Source: Collinsella aerofaciens (GTDB lineage: Bacteria; Actinomycetota; Coriobacteriia; Coriobacteriales; Coriobacteriaceae). Taken from it: 64,000 nt of DNA. This document shows, one piece after another, positions 30,581-38,965 of this stretch (the stretch's first letter is position 1; the number at the start of each line of letters is the position of its first letter). Under the pieces are notes generated by a model, which saw only the letters and a program-made list of their open reading frames with translations, made no database searches and was not told where the DNA came from. The position numbers and the translations under genes are program-made. The stretch is from NCBI RefSeq assembly GCF_028207065.1, contig NZ_JAQLFP010000007.1:5331-69330 (forward strand). The letters are read 5' to 3'.

Positions 30581-31243
30581 CTAGTCCTTAAACAGATAGC
30601 CCACGCCGCGGACGGTGGTGATGTGTGCCGCGATCTGCGGGCCCACCTTGGAGCGGATGCGTCGGATATGCACGTCGACGGTGCGCGTACCGCCGCAGTA
30701 CTCAAAGCCCCACACGCGGTGCAGCAGTACCTCGCGGCTGTAGGCGCGGTTGGGATGCGTCGCCAAAAAACTCAGCAGCGAGTACTCCATCAGCGTCAGG
30801 TCAATGGGCTCGCTATCGAGTGTCACCTGGTAGGTGGCCAGGTTGATCTCAAGGTTATCGATGTTGAGCACATCATCGGAGGCGACGGGCTCCTCCTCGC
30901 CCATCAGACGCTGCGCACGAGCCTTGAGCTCGTTGGGCGTCGCCGTGGGACATACAAAGTCGGCATGCGCATGATTCGGCAGGCGCAGGGTGCCGAGCGC
31001 CTCGTCGTCGACGATCACCAGCATGGGAACGCCGCCGCGATCGTCGAGCCACTTGGCAATCTGATCGATGCGGTCGCTGCGGATGCCATCGGAATCGAGG
31101 ATCAGCAGGTCAAAGTCGTGCGCCGCAGTTGGCGAATCGGGGGTGGCCAGACTCACCTCGACACCCATGGTGGTCGTCAAGCTGCGGGCAAACTCGTGGA
31201 AGCGCGTCGTGCGCGCCATGAACAGGGCACTCTTTTCGGACAT
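30581..31243 (-). CDS. glnR: GlnR-type nitrogen regulator
   Basis: A 220-aa OmpR/PhoB-family regulator. The C-terminal winged helix (VLLHRVWGFEYCGGTRTVDV then HIRRIRSKVG) is very like actinobacterial GlnR. The N-terminal receiver fold lacks the usual acidic pocket and phospho-Asp setting, as in GlnR, which acts without phosphorylation. ATG 31243 has GGAGG five bases upstream. It starts 50 bp after glnA ends, so it is in the same operon. A GlnR-box-like site lies in front of glnA, which supports control of nitrogen assimilation. The gene name rests on this context and the domain match. Confidence 0.75.
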   Translation of the reverse strand: MSEKSALFMARTTRFHEFARSLTTTMGVEVSLATPDSPTAAHDFDLLILDSDGIRSDRIDQIAKWLDDRGGVPMLVIVDDEALGTLRLPNHAHADFVCPTATPNELKARAQRLMGEEEPVASDDVLNIDNLEINLATYQVTLDSEPIDLTLMEYSLLSFLATHPNRAYSREVLLHRVWGFEYCGGTRTVDVHIRRIRSKVGPQIAAHITTVRGVGYLFKD

Positions 31244-31293
31244 ATCGGCCTCCAAAGAAATGAGCTCAATCGTACTGGGACAAGCCAGCGCGA

Positions 31294-32631
31294 TTAGGAG
31301 TTCGCCAGGTAGTGCTTGATCTCCCATTCGGTGATCGTGGACTCAAACTTATGCCACTCGTCGCGCTTCTTTTTGAGGAAGAAGCTATGGATGTGCTCGC
31401 CGAGGGCATCCTTCATAAACTGCGAGTCCTCAAAGACGTCGAGTGCCTCTTTAAGCGAGCGCGGCAGCGGCGTATAACCGGCCTCGAGCATCTGGCGGTC
31501 GTTGAGCTTGAGCGTCTCGGCCGTGGCCTCGAGCGGGAGCTCCAGCTTGCGCTCGATGCCGTCGAGACCAGCCGCCAGCGTGACGGCGTTGACCAGATAC
31601 GGATTGGCCATGGGATCGGGGCTACGAAGCTCGATGCGCGTGGACAGCTGCTTGCCGGGCTTGTAGACCGGGATGCGAACCATGCTTGCGCGGTTGCGCA
31701 GGCCCCACGTGGCGTACTGCGGCACGGAGTCGCCGCCCGTGGTGATGCGCTTGTACGAGTTGACGGTGGGGTTGGTGATGGCGCTGATCTCGCGCGCGTG
31801 CGCCAAGATACCGGCCATGTAGTGCTTGGCGACGTCGGAGAGATGGTACCTCTCGTCGGCCTCGCCCCAAAAGACGTTGTTGCCGTCGTGGTCGAACAGC
31901 GACTGATGCAAAAACATGGCGCTGCCGTCCTCGCCCGCCAACGGCTTGGGCATAAAGGAGGCGTGGCAACCGCTCTCGTAAGCTTGCTGTTTAATGATGA
32001 GCTTGGCCGTGGTAATGGCGTCGGACATGCTCAGGGCCTCGGCGTGGCGCAGGCTCATGCCGTGCTGCGAGCGACCGGCGGCGTGGAAGGTGTACTCCAC
32101 GGGCACGGACATCTTCTCGAGCGTAAGGACCGTGTTGCGGCGCAGGTCGCGCGCGGCGTCGCTCACCGAAAGATCGAAGTAGCCCACATTGTCGAGCGGC
32201 TCGGGCGTGCGCTCGTCGGGGAAATAGTAGTACTCCAGCTCGGCACCAACGTTGAGCAGGTAGCCGGCCTTCTCGGCCTTATGGAACATGCGGCGCAGCG
32301 CAGCGCGCGGGTCGCCGGCGAAGGGCTCGCGATCGGGAGTGCACACGTCGCAGAACACACGGGCGACGCCGTTGTGGCTCGGACGCCACGGCAAAATCTG
32401 GAAGGTCGAGGCATCAGGGAACGCCAGCATGTCGGCTTCCTCGGGCGTAGCAAAGCCCTCGATGGCCGAGCCGTCAAAGCCAATGCCCTCCTCAAATGCG
32501 ACCTCGAGGTCCTCGGGGCTAATGGCAAAGTTTTTGAGGCGGCCGAGAATGTCGACAAACCACAGACGCACAAAGCGGATGTCACGCTGTTCTACGGAGC
32601 GGAGTACGTAATCGATGTTCTGCTGGTTCAT
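31294..32631 (-). CDS. glnA: glutamine synthetase type I-alpha
   Basis: A 445-aa enzyme that makes glutamine from glutamate and ammonia. Metal and ATP site motifs are GFDGSAIEGF, AELEYYYF, AGRSQHGMSLR and KRITTGGD. It is the short alpha type with no adenylylation tyrosine motif, so it is probably controlled by feedback and transcription. The C-terminus EIKHYLANS is typical of this type. ATG 32631 follows AAAGGGGAG. glnR follows in the same operon. Confidence 0.95.
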   Translation of the reverse strand: MNQQNIDYVLRSVEQRDIRFVRLWFVDILGRLKNFAISPEDLEVAFEEGIGFDGSAIEGFATPEEADMLAFPDASTFQILPWRPSHNGVARVFCDVCTPDREPFAGDPRAALRRMFHKAEKAGYLLNVGAELEYYYFPDERTPEPLDNVGYFDLSVSDAARDLRRNTVLTLEKMSVPVEYTFHAAGRSQHGMSLRHAEALSMSDAITTAKLIIKQQAYESGCHASFMPKPLAGEDGSAMFLHQSLFDHDGNNVFWGEADERYHLSDVAKHYMAGILAHAREISAITNPTVNSYKRITTGGDSVPQYATWGLRNRASMVRIPVYKPGKQLSTRIELRSPDPMANPYLVNAVTLAAGLDGIERKLELPLEATAETLKLNDRQMLEAGYTPLPRSLKEALDVFEDSQFMKDALGEHIHSFFLKKKRDEWHKFESTITEWEIKHYLANS

Positions 32632-32696
32632 GTCGCTCCCCTTTCTTTCGGGCGGGTTTCGACTGGTCTATACCGCAGATACTATCGCAGAAAAAT

Positions 32697-32712
32697 GTTT
32701 CCGCAGGGTTAA
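32697..32712 (-). promoter_or_regulatory. GlnR-box-like site in the glnA promoter
   Basis: The minus strand reads TTAAC-CCTGCG-GAAAC, matching the actinobacterial GlnR half-box pattern GTNAC-N6-GAAAC in all but the first base. It is about 65 bp upstream of glnA. A TATAGA -10 candidate lies between it and the gene. Confidence 0.45.
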
Positions 32713-32765
32713 AGCGTATCAAGCGCTCAAAAAACGTGCGCGAGCAGGCCGTTGCGAACGAGCGG

Positions 32766-33788
32766 CTAGCGCGAGGTCGAAGCGCGGTGTTCGATGCGGC
32801 CGGGGACCTCGATGCGCTTGGGGGCGAGCTTTGCGGCGTCGCCCACCGTAGTGGTAACGACGTCGATGCGCTCGGACAGGCGCTCGACTACGCGCTCGGC
32901 AATGGTAAGGGTGTCTTGCGCGGCCGTGGTCACACCGCCAAAGAGCACGTGGTTCCAGGGATAGTCGTCAAACGTCGCAATCTTGAGGCCAGCCGGCAAC
33001 GAGGGTCCCAACTGTGCCAGTGCCTCGGTCAGACGCAGAAAGACCAGACCGTTGACGGCAATGAGGCCGAGCTTTTTTCCCGCATAGTCACGGATGGTCT
33101 CGTCCAGGCGACTGACACCCTCGACGCCACCATCGGCCAGGGTGACGACCTCACCCGCAAGGCCGCGGCGCGAAAGCTCGTCGACAAAGGCCTCGGCACG
33201 CTCGCGACGCACAGGGCTGTCGTCGCTTGCCTCGGTGAGCAGGCACAGGCGCTCGCTGCCCGCGACAGCCAAGGCGTCTACCAGGCCGGCGACCAGCTCA
33301 CGGTTGTTGGAGGTCACCAGATCGACACCGCCGGCGGCAATATCGCGGTCGAGCAGCACGACGGGCAAGCGTCCCGCTGCCGCGGCGATTGCCTCGTCAT
33401 TGCCGCCACAGGTGTTGACGACCAGGCCGTCCACGCCGGCATCGATAAGTCTGGTGAGCGACTCTGCTTCCTTGGCGGAATCATTGCCGCTAATGGCAGT
33501 CATAAGCGAGCAGCCGCGCGCGGCGGCACTGGCGGAAAGCCCTTCGAGCATGGCGCTGGAGAACGGGTTAGCGATGTCGGCCAGGATCACGCCGATGAGG
33601 TTGGTACGCGAGCTGCGCAGATTGCGCGCGGCGGCACGTGGGCGATAGCCGGTGCGATCGATAACCGCCGCGATGCGCGCGCGAGTTTCCTCGGTCATCT
33701 GCCCGGGGCGGTTGTTGAGATAGCGCGAAACCGTGGCCGGGCTCACGCCCGCCTCGGCGGCAATGTCCTTGATTCTCATCTGCGCCAT
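32766..33788 (-). CDS. LacI-family transcription regulator
   Basis: A 340-aa DNA-binding regulator. The N-terminal helix-turn-helix is RIKDIAAEAGVSPATVSRYL with hinge-helix-like YRPRAAARNLRSSRT, followed by a periplasmic-binding-protein-like sensor domain (NLIGVILADIANPFSSAMLE). ATG 33788 (MAQMRIKD) is the best start; the ribosome site ACGGGG is weak. No target operon adjoins it on the same strand. Sugar specificity cannot be told. Confidence 0.85.
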   Translation of the reverse strand: MAQMRIKDIAAEAGVSPATVSRYLNNRPGQMTEETRARIAAVIDRTGYRPRAAARNLRSSRTNLIGVILADIANPFSSAMLEGLSASAAARGCSLMTAISGNDSAKEAESLTRLIDAGVDGLVVNTCGGNDEAIAAAAGRLPVVLLDRDIAAGGVDLVTSNNRELVAGLVDALAVAGSERLCLLTEASDDSPVRRERAEAFVDELSRRGLAGEVVTLADGGVEGVSRLDETIRDYAGKKLGLIAVNGLVFLRLTEALAQLGPSLPAGLKIATFDDYPWNHVLFGGVTTAAQDTLTIAERVVERLSERIDVVTTTVGDAAKLAPKRIEVPGRIEHRASTSR

Positions 33789-33913
33789 AGCGCACCCCGT
33801 TTCCCAATTGTCGGCAGTCTGAGCCATTTTAGGCATTTTTTTAAAAATCTCGCTTGCAAAACGTTGTAGGTGAGCGGCATCGTTTTTGCGCCTCGAGCAG
33901 ATGCGATGATGGG

Positions 33914-34606
33914 CTAGATAGACGAATCTTTGGACAGCTCGAAATAGTCAGGATGCAAGGCGATAACCGGGCCCTGCTCCTCGGGCATCAGATGCAAGTG
34001 CGTCTCTGCCAGGTAGCTCGCCGTGTCGGTATCGCCCCTCTTAATGGCCTCGAGAATCCGACGATGTTGTCGACGAATCGGCTCCCAATCCAGGTCCTGC
34101 GACACCATACGCAACCAGTTGTATCGCTCAAAATGCGTGTTGACGCTCTTCATCCAATCCCACAGCATGTGACGACCGGCAATCACGAAACACGTCTCAT
34201 GGAACAGGTTGTCCAGGTCAAAGAAACGACGCGTTTCGCTATGGTCGAGCGACTCGGACTCGGCAAGAATCTGCTCGAGCCGATACTTTTGCTCGGGCGA
34301 AGCGGCCGAACAGCATTTAATAAGCACGCTTCTCTCGAGTTTCTCGCGCAAGAAACAGGCATTCTCGGCGTGTTCCATGCTGATCTTAGAGACGTAGGTG
34401 CCGCTCTTGGGACGCGTTTCCACCAGCTCCTGCTCGCGCAGGCGCACAAAGGACTCGCGAATGGGCGTACGCCCGATTCCCGTCTCCTTTTCCAGACCAA
34501 TCGCCGAAAGGCGCGTGCCGGGCTTGAGCTCGGCATAGATGATCTTGGAGCGCAGTGCGTTGTATGCCTGATCTTGCAGGCTCTGATAATGCTGGTGTTG
34601 TTCCAT
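33914..34606 (-). CDS. GntR-family regulator, FadR/FCD type
   Basis: A 230-aa regulator. The winged helix spans residues 10-75 (LKPGTRLSAIGLEKETGIGRTPIRE) and an all-helical FCD sensor follows, with a possible metal site in FHETCFVIAGR, WDWMKSVNTHFER and RRQHRRILEAI. ATG 34606 (MEQHQHY) has GAGGG upstream; an upstream in-frame start has none. It is a single gene. The effector is unknown. Confidence 0.82.
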   Translation of the reverse strand: MEQHQHYQSLQDQAYNALRSKIIYAELKPGTRLSAIGLEKETGIGRTPIRESFVRLREQELVETRPKSGTYVSKISMEHAENACFLREKLERSVLIKCCSAASPEQKYRLEQILAESESLDHSETRRFFDLDNLFHETCFVIAGRHMLWDWMKSVNTHFERYNWLRMVSQDLDWEPIRRQHRRILEAIKRGDTDTASYLAETHLHLMPEEQGPVIALHPDYFELSKDSSI

Positions 34607-34740
34607 AAAGCCCTCGGATGAAGCCCACGGTTTGTCGAATTTCACCACGTAATACTATCGCATCGACACGCCCCAGCTCCCAATCAGTCTTTTTGGGACG
34701 GGGCTCTTTTAGCTACCCTGGCCCGCAGATCGGCCCCCTT

Positions 34741-34901
34741 GCCACAAAAGTGGCCCATCTACTACGTTAACACGGATAGCCTCGGCCATACCGAAAACCG
34801 TGAAAACAAAACCGCAGGTAGACAGCTTGTCGATTTTCGAAAAAGCCGGCTATGGTTGACCCCTGCGGCTTAAACGTAGTAGATAGGCCCTTTTCGTGGC
34901 G
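34741..34901. repeat. 161-bp family-4 long inverted repeat, copy 2
   Basis: The end GCCACAAAAGTGGCCCATCT continues ACTACGTT and pairs with AACGTAGTAGATAGGCCC at 34872 onward. Interior bases match copy 1 at 12167-12328. Confidence 0.8.
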
Positions 34902-34943
34902 CAGCACTACTGCACCCCAAATTGGCACCCCGAGCCTGTTATA

Positions 34944-34963
34944 AGTTGCTGTGAAATACGGAC
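34944..34963. repeat. half copy of the family-3 arm
   Basis: AGTTGCTGTGAAATACGGAC differs from the complete family-3 arm at one base. The partner arm is absent. Confidence 0.55.
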
Positions 34964-35000
34964 GGTTGATAATCAAGGGTTGAAAATCAAGGCGCACTAT

Positions 35001-35060
35001 ACGGCTTGCTATATCTCACTATACTTTGCTGTACGTCGCTATACTTTGCTATAACTTGAC
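35001..35060. repeat. tandem 10-bp repeats, consensus ATACTTTGCT
   Basis: Six units in register: ACGGCTTGCT, ATATCTCACT, ATACTTTGCT, GTACGTCGCT, ATACTTTGCT, ATAACTTGAC. The 10-bp period is close to one DNA turn. It lies about 90-150 bp 3' of the AlbA_2-type regulator. Confidence 0.65.
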
Positions 35061-35092
35061 AATAATCGGCCCGTTACCATCCGGGATATAAC

Positions 35093-35122
35093 GGACCCCA
35101 AGCCAACGCTGGCTTGGGGTCC
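35093..35122 (-). terminator. terminator of the AlbA_2-type regulator
   Basis: GGACCCCAAGCC and GGCTTGGGGTCC pair over 12 bp, 25 bp after the stop. The minus-strand tail is GTTATAT, so the U-tract is poor. Confidence 0.6.
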
Positions 35123-35146
35123 GTCTTGTACCATAGCTCTTTTGGA

Positions 35147-36400
35147 CTATGAGCGCTCGTATTTCGTGGCCCGCCCGGTTCCCTGCCTTACGATTGCATT
35201 CCGTTCAAGCAGAGATTCGAGTGCCGCCAACGTCCGCATGCGGCTCAGCCCCGTCTGTTTTTCAATCTCGCTTCGCGACATAATTCGCCCGCCCGACAAG
35301 GCCTTGAGAACCTGGGCCTCTTCCTCGGACCCTTCAAAGGCATCGGTAACGGGCAATGTGACGGCCACCATGCCGCCGCGAACATCAAAAATTGGTTGAT
35401 TGATCGAATCGCGATAGGCACGTCTAATGCGCGCAATTCCCGTACCAAATTTCTCGATATAATCCAGCTTTAAGAAGGCCTCTGCAACGATGGGGTTTCT
35501 GAGCACGGATATCTGCCCATACAGGTATTGTTCTGTCGTCAAACCGGCGGGCAGCGATCCGGGGGAGGTCACAACGACACGATCATCGTACAGGGCAATT
35601 TGAACGTTCGCTCGAACGTCCCACGTCCGATGCACCAAAGCGTTTGCAACAGCTTCGCGGAATGCCTCAAGAGGAATTCGATCGGTTTGGACGCGCTCCA
35701 TCCCTTCGATACGCTCATAACGGTAGTAGCGTGCAAACATAGCCACCGCGCTGTCCGCCTGCTCAATTGCGGATACATTTGTCGCCGCCTCGCGATCCAA
35801 GATCACATCCTCGGTATCGCCAAAACGGACGCAGTCAATGCCTGGAAAATCATTCTTATCCGCTAAAATCGCCGCGGCATTGGTATAGCCATCCTTGCCG
35901 AGCAAGCGAAGCGTGCGCATAATATCCGGCGTTAGCTCGGAAATGCCGAGATGTTCAACACACTTATGCTCGAGCGTGTGAAAACTCAAGTCCTGGCGAG
36001 CCGACGTGAGCGCGTCGAACGTTACGTTGCTGCCTTCGAGCGTCAGCCTGCCATACTCAAACCGGTCGACCTCCACCGTTGCCGAATCGTTTCGCCTGTA
36101 GGCCTTTCCCTTGCTTCGATAGGGTTTGTCCTGGCCCTCATAAACCGTAAGGATTACGGTCCCGTGTTTCTCATCGGGCTCGAGCGTGTAACGGGGAGCG
36201 GGATCCAAGCTGTCATTAATCATGTTCTCGATGCGGAGACACTCTGCGACCGGATCTGCAAGGCCGACAGCCACGCCCTCGTCATCAACGCCAAACTCAA
36301 TCTTGCCCGTCCCGTAGTTTGCATAGGCGCTCACCGTTTTAAGAAACGTCGGCGTAACGCTTTCCTCGTATTCGACTGTAGGGCTCTCTCTAACAACCAT
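35147..36400 (-). CDS. AlbA_2/HATPase_c_4 putative transcriptional regulator
   Basis: A 417-aa protein with the Schlafen/AlbA_2 DNA-binding fold at its N-terminus (VEYEESVTPTFLKTVSAYAN, GKIEFGVDDEG) and an ATP-binding-like domain (FREAVANALVHRTWD, FGTGIARIRRAY). A winged helix closes it (LKALSGGRIMSRSEIEKQTG). Such proteins are widespread, often autoregulatory, and poorly understood. ATG 36400 follows GAGAGGG. A perfect 20-bp inverted repeat overlaps its -10 box. Confidence 0.75.
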   Translation of the reverse strand: MVVRESPTVEYEESVTPTFLKTVSAYANYGTGKIEFGVDDEGVAVGLADPVAECLRIENMINDSLDPAPRYTLEPDEKHGTVILTVYEGQDKPYRSKGKAYRRNDSATVEVDRFEYGRLTLEGSNVTFDALTSARQDLSFHTLEHKCVEHLGISELTPDIMRTLRLLGKDGYTNAAAILADKNDFPGIDCVRFGDTEDVILDREAATNVSAIEQADSAVAMFARYYRYERIEGMERVQTDRIPLEAFREAVANALVHRTWDVRANVQIALYDDRVVVTSPGSLPAGLTTEQYLYGQISVLRNPIVAEAFLKLDYIEKFGTGIARIRRAYRDSINQPIFDVRGGMVAVTLPVTDAFEGSEEEAQVLKALSGGRIMSRSEIEKQTGLSRMRTLAALESLLERNAIVRQGTGRATKYERS

Positions 36401-36437
36401 ATGCACAACCCTCTCGTTTCGTACCATTCATAACCGT

Positions 36438-36497
36438 ATTATAAGACGAAAACCGTTTGCGTACTGATTTATCAAAGACGCAAACGGTTTTCGTCTT
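36438..36497 (-). promoter_or_regulatory. promoter with a perfect 20-bp inverted-repeat operator
   Basis: TATAAT (36438-36443) is a perfect -10 for the AlbA_2-type gene. Arms of exactly 20 bp (36443-36462 and 36478-36497, AAGACGAAAACCGTTTGCGT) overlap it with a 15-bp spacer. Further TTTTCGTCT copies lie near 36563. This fits tight repression, probably by the gene's own product. Confidence 0.65.
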
Positions 36498-36598
36498 TAT
36501 TTGCGTACGGAATTAAGACGCATAATTTCGCTTTCGTATGGCTCAATACCGGACACAGACTGTTTTCGTCTGTCAATACGTCTGCAATCCAAACGAAA

Positions 36599-36630
36599 AG
36601 AGCCCCGAGCTCGTATGAACTCGGGGCTCT
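36599..36630 (-). terminator. terminator of the OYE-type reductase, bidirectional
   Basis: AGAGCCCCGAG (36599-36609) pairs with CTCGGGGCTCT (36620-36630). CTTTTCG follows on the minus strand and TTTG on the plus strand. Confidence 0.75.
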
Positions 36631-36767
36631 TTGTGCCGCACATCTATGAGAGGAGAAATTCGATGCGTACGGGCGCTACTCCATGAAGCCGCAATGGTGC
36701 GATGGGGCCAGATTTACATGCACCAAGTTGGTGCAAAGTAACCTGCCCCCACGCAACAAGGGGTTGA

Positions 36768-38717
36768 CTAGAGCTCGCAGGCAACCTTGTAGCCATCGCC
36801 GATGGCATCGCGGATGTTGCCGCACTTCTGGGCATCGCCCAGCACGTGGGTGACAACGCCGGCAGCGGCAAGGTCATCGGCCAGCTTGGTGTTGGGACGG
36901 TAACCCATGGCAAGCACCAGCGTATCGGCGTCGGCGATGGTATGGACTTCGCCATCCTTCTCGTAGCTGATGGCATCCTCGGTGATCTCGGTCACCTTGG
37001 CCTCGGTCAGCACGTGAACGCCCTTGGAAAGCATACGCGTGATGAGCACCGCGCGACCGGCACCGCCCTCGTTGGCGGCAAGCGTCTTGGTCATCTCGAT
37101 GACGGTGACATCGCGGTTGGCCGGCGACAGGTCGTTGACCAGCGGGGCCAGGTAGTCGGCCGTCTCGCAACCGACGGTTCCGCCGCCGACGATGACAATC
37201 TTCTTGCCCGGGAAAGCCTTGCCGCCCAGCAGGTCATCGGCCGTCATAACTTGCTTAAAGCCCTGCATAAAGGCTGGAGCAATGGGCTCGGCGCCATAAG
37301 CCAGGACAACCTCGTAGCCCGCGTAGTCGCGCTGAATGTTCTCGGCCGAGAGCTCGGTGCCAAAGACGCACGTGACGCCGGCCTCGGCCAGGCGACGGTA
37401 CTGATACTTGATCACGCGGGTGAGCTCCTGCTTTGCCGGCGGCACGGCTGCGATGCGCATCTCGCCACCCGGTTCGTCCTGTTTATCCACGAGCACCACG
37501 TTATGACCGCGCTTGGCGGCAATGTAGGCTGCCTCCATACCCGCAGGACCAGCACCCACAACGAGCACGTTCTTTGCCTCGGCGGCAGGCTCGTAGCCAG
37601 CCTCGTCGCGCTCCACGTCCGGGTTGACGGTGCAGGAGATGCGCTTGCCAAACATGATGCCGTTCAGGCAGCGCAGGCAACCGATGCAGGGGCGGATGTC
37701 GTCGGCGTTACCGGCAGCAGCCTTGTTGCAGAACTCGGCATCGCACAGATTGGCACGGCCCATCATGCAGATGTCGGCAGCGCCGTCCTCAATTAGCTCC
37801 TCGGCAATCCAGGCCTCGTTGATGCGTCCGACGGTGGCGACGGGAATGTTGACGTGCTTTTTGATCTCGCGCGAGCAGGCGGCGTGCGAGGCCTGCTGCG
37901 TGCCGGCGGCGGGAATCGCAGAGCCGCGCTTGATGGTGGTGCCGCCCGACACGTGAATCATGTCGACGCCGGCCTTCTCCAGGCGACGCGAGACGTAGAT
38001 CATGTCGTTGAGGGTCAGGCCGCCGTCGGTGTACTCGTCGCCCGAAATACGGACGTCGATGATGAAGTCCTTGCCGCAGCGCTCGCGAATCTCGGCGATG
38101 ACCTCGAGCAGGAAGCGCATGCGGGCGTCGAGCGAGCCACCGTACTCGTCGGTGCGCTTGTTGTAGAGCGGGGTCAAAAAGCCGCCAAGCATGCCGTGAG
38201 CGTGCGCCGCATGGACCTCGACGCCATCGACGCCAGCCTTCTGCATGCGCACAGCGGCATCGCCAAACTGATGTGTGAGCTCGTGGATCTCGTCGACCGT
38301 AATGGGGCGCGGCGCCTCGCGGGCATAGGACGGGCCCACAAAGGACGGAGCGATCAAGCGCGGCGTGCCCGGAATGTTAAAGGCCATGTAGGCGGGGTGG
38401 AAGAGCTGCGGCATGATCTTGCAGCCATACTCGTGGACGGCCGCGGCGAGCTTTTCCCAGCCGGGGATAAATGTGTCGTCGTAGCAGCACATGTCACCCG
38501 GCAGATAGGTATAGGTGGGCTCGACCGTCACGACCTCGGTGATGATCAGGCCCACGCCGCCCTTGGCGCGGGCACGGTAATGATCGACCAAGTCGTCGGT
38601 CACATAGCCATGATCGGCCAGGTTGGTGGACACCGGCGGCATAAAGACGCGGTTCTTGACCTCGGTCGTACCGACCTTGATCGGGCTAAAGAGCATTGGA
38701 TAGGCGGAGGACTCCAT
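36768..38717 (-). CDS. old-yellow-enzyme-type NADH:flavin oxidoreductase (FadH/BaiCD-like)
   Basis: A 649-aa flavoprotein with an N-terminal FMN TIM barrel (residues 1-350, FSPIKVGTTEVKNRVFMPP, HAAHAHGMLGGFL) and a C-terminal FAD/NAD domain (VLVVGAGPAGMEAAY, IVIVGGGTVGCETADYLA). Four cysteines bind a 4Fe-4S cluster: CIGCLRC then RISC. Members reduce C=C bonds of enoyl compounds, including 2,4-dienoyl-CoA and bile-acid 3-oxo-4-enes. ATG 38717 follows AAAGGA. It stands alone, so the substrate is open; dietary or host enone reduction is plausible in a gut species. Confidence 0.88.
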   Translation of the reverse strand: MESSAYPMLFSPIKVGTTEVKNRVFMPPVSTNLADHGYVTDDLVDHYRARAKGGVGLIITEVVTVEPTYTYLPGDMCCYDDTFIPGWEKLAAAVHEYGCKIMPQLFHPAYMAFNIPGTPRLIAPSFVGPSYAREAPRPITVDEIHELTHQFGDAAVRMQKAGVDGVEVHAAHAHGMLGGFLTPLYNKRTDEYGGSLDARMRFLLEVIAEIRERCGKDFIIDVRISGDEYTDGGLTLNDMIYVSRRLEKAGVDMIHVSGGTTIKRGSAIPAAGTQQASHAACSREIKKHVNIPVATVGRINEAWIAEELIEDGAADICMMGRANLCDAEFCNKAAAGNADDIRPCIGCLRCLNGIMFGKRISCTVNPDVERDEAGYEPAAEAKNVLVVGAGPAGMEAAYIAAKRGHNVVLVDKQDEPGGEMRIAAVPPAKQELTRVIKYQYRRLAEAGVTCVFGTELSAENIQRDYAGYEVVLAYGAEPIAPAFMQGFKQVMTADDLLGGKAFPGKKIVIVGGGTVGCETADYLAPLVNDLSPANRDVTVIEMTKTLAANEGGAGRAVLITRMLSKGVHVLTEAKVTEITEDAISYEKDGEVHTIADADTLVLAMGYRPNTKLADDLAAAGVVTHVLGDAQKCGNIRDAIGDGYKVACEL

Positions 38718-38830
38718 ACAGGGTTCCTTTCGTTTGAGCCGCTCGGCGGCAGTTGCTAACGTACCTATCGTATCAGTAACCGCCGCATTCGCACTCGCTC
38801 GCACTCCCCACCTTCAATCCCGACCCTCAT

Positions 38831-38901
38831 AAAAAAGTTGCGGTGGAATACGGAGTAGATGAAGCTTTTGACAGGCAAAACAGTCCGTATTTCACCGCAA
38901 C
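38831..38901 (-). repeat. family-3 hairpin, copy A (terminator of kdpFABC)
   Basis: GTTGCGGTGGAATACGGA (38837-38854) pairs with TCCGTATTTCACCGCAAC (38884-38901), one mismatch. TTTTTTATG follows on the minus strand, so it works as terminator 64 bp after kdpC. Similarity to copy B (47241-47311) goes on for about 40 bp beyond the hairpin. Confidence 0.8.
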
Positions 38902-38965
38902 TGATGGGCGGGGTGGAATTGAGGGCTCAGATAGTCAGTCATGCCCTCATCCGCCACTTCCTCAC

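Larger units (their letters stand above)
34607..35146. other. gene-free stretch with repeats
   Basis: There is no credible coding frame. It holds the second family-4 element (34741-34901), a half copy of the family-3 arm (34944-34963), six tandem 10-bp repeats (35001-35060), and a terminator at 35093-35122. It separates the GntR gene from the AlbA_2-type regulator. Confidence 0.7.
36401..36767. other. gene-free stretch upstream of the AlbA_2-type regulator
   Basis: Beyond the operator it holds a bidirectional terminator (36599-36630), a tiny plus-strand frame MRTGATP at 36663-36686 with AGAGGAG before it, and a perfect palindrome TGCACCAA-G-TTGGTGCA near 36719. None is a sure gene. Confidence 0.5.

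Noticed and set aside
32632..32765. A second gene between glnA and the LacI regulator
   Set aside because: Only promoter-like sequence and the GlnR-box-like site are seen.
34649..35146. tRNA or rRNA gene
   Set aside because: No cloverleaf or TTCRANNC T-loop was found; the stems belong to the dispersed repeats.
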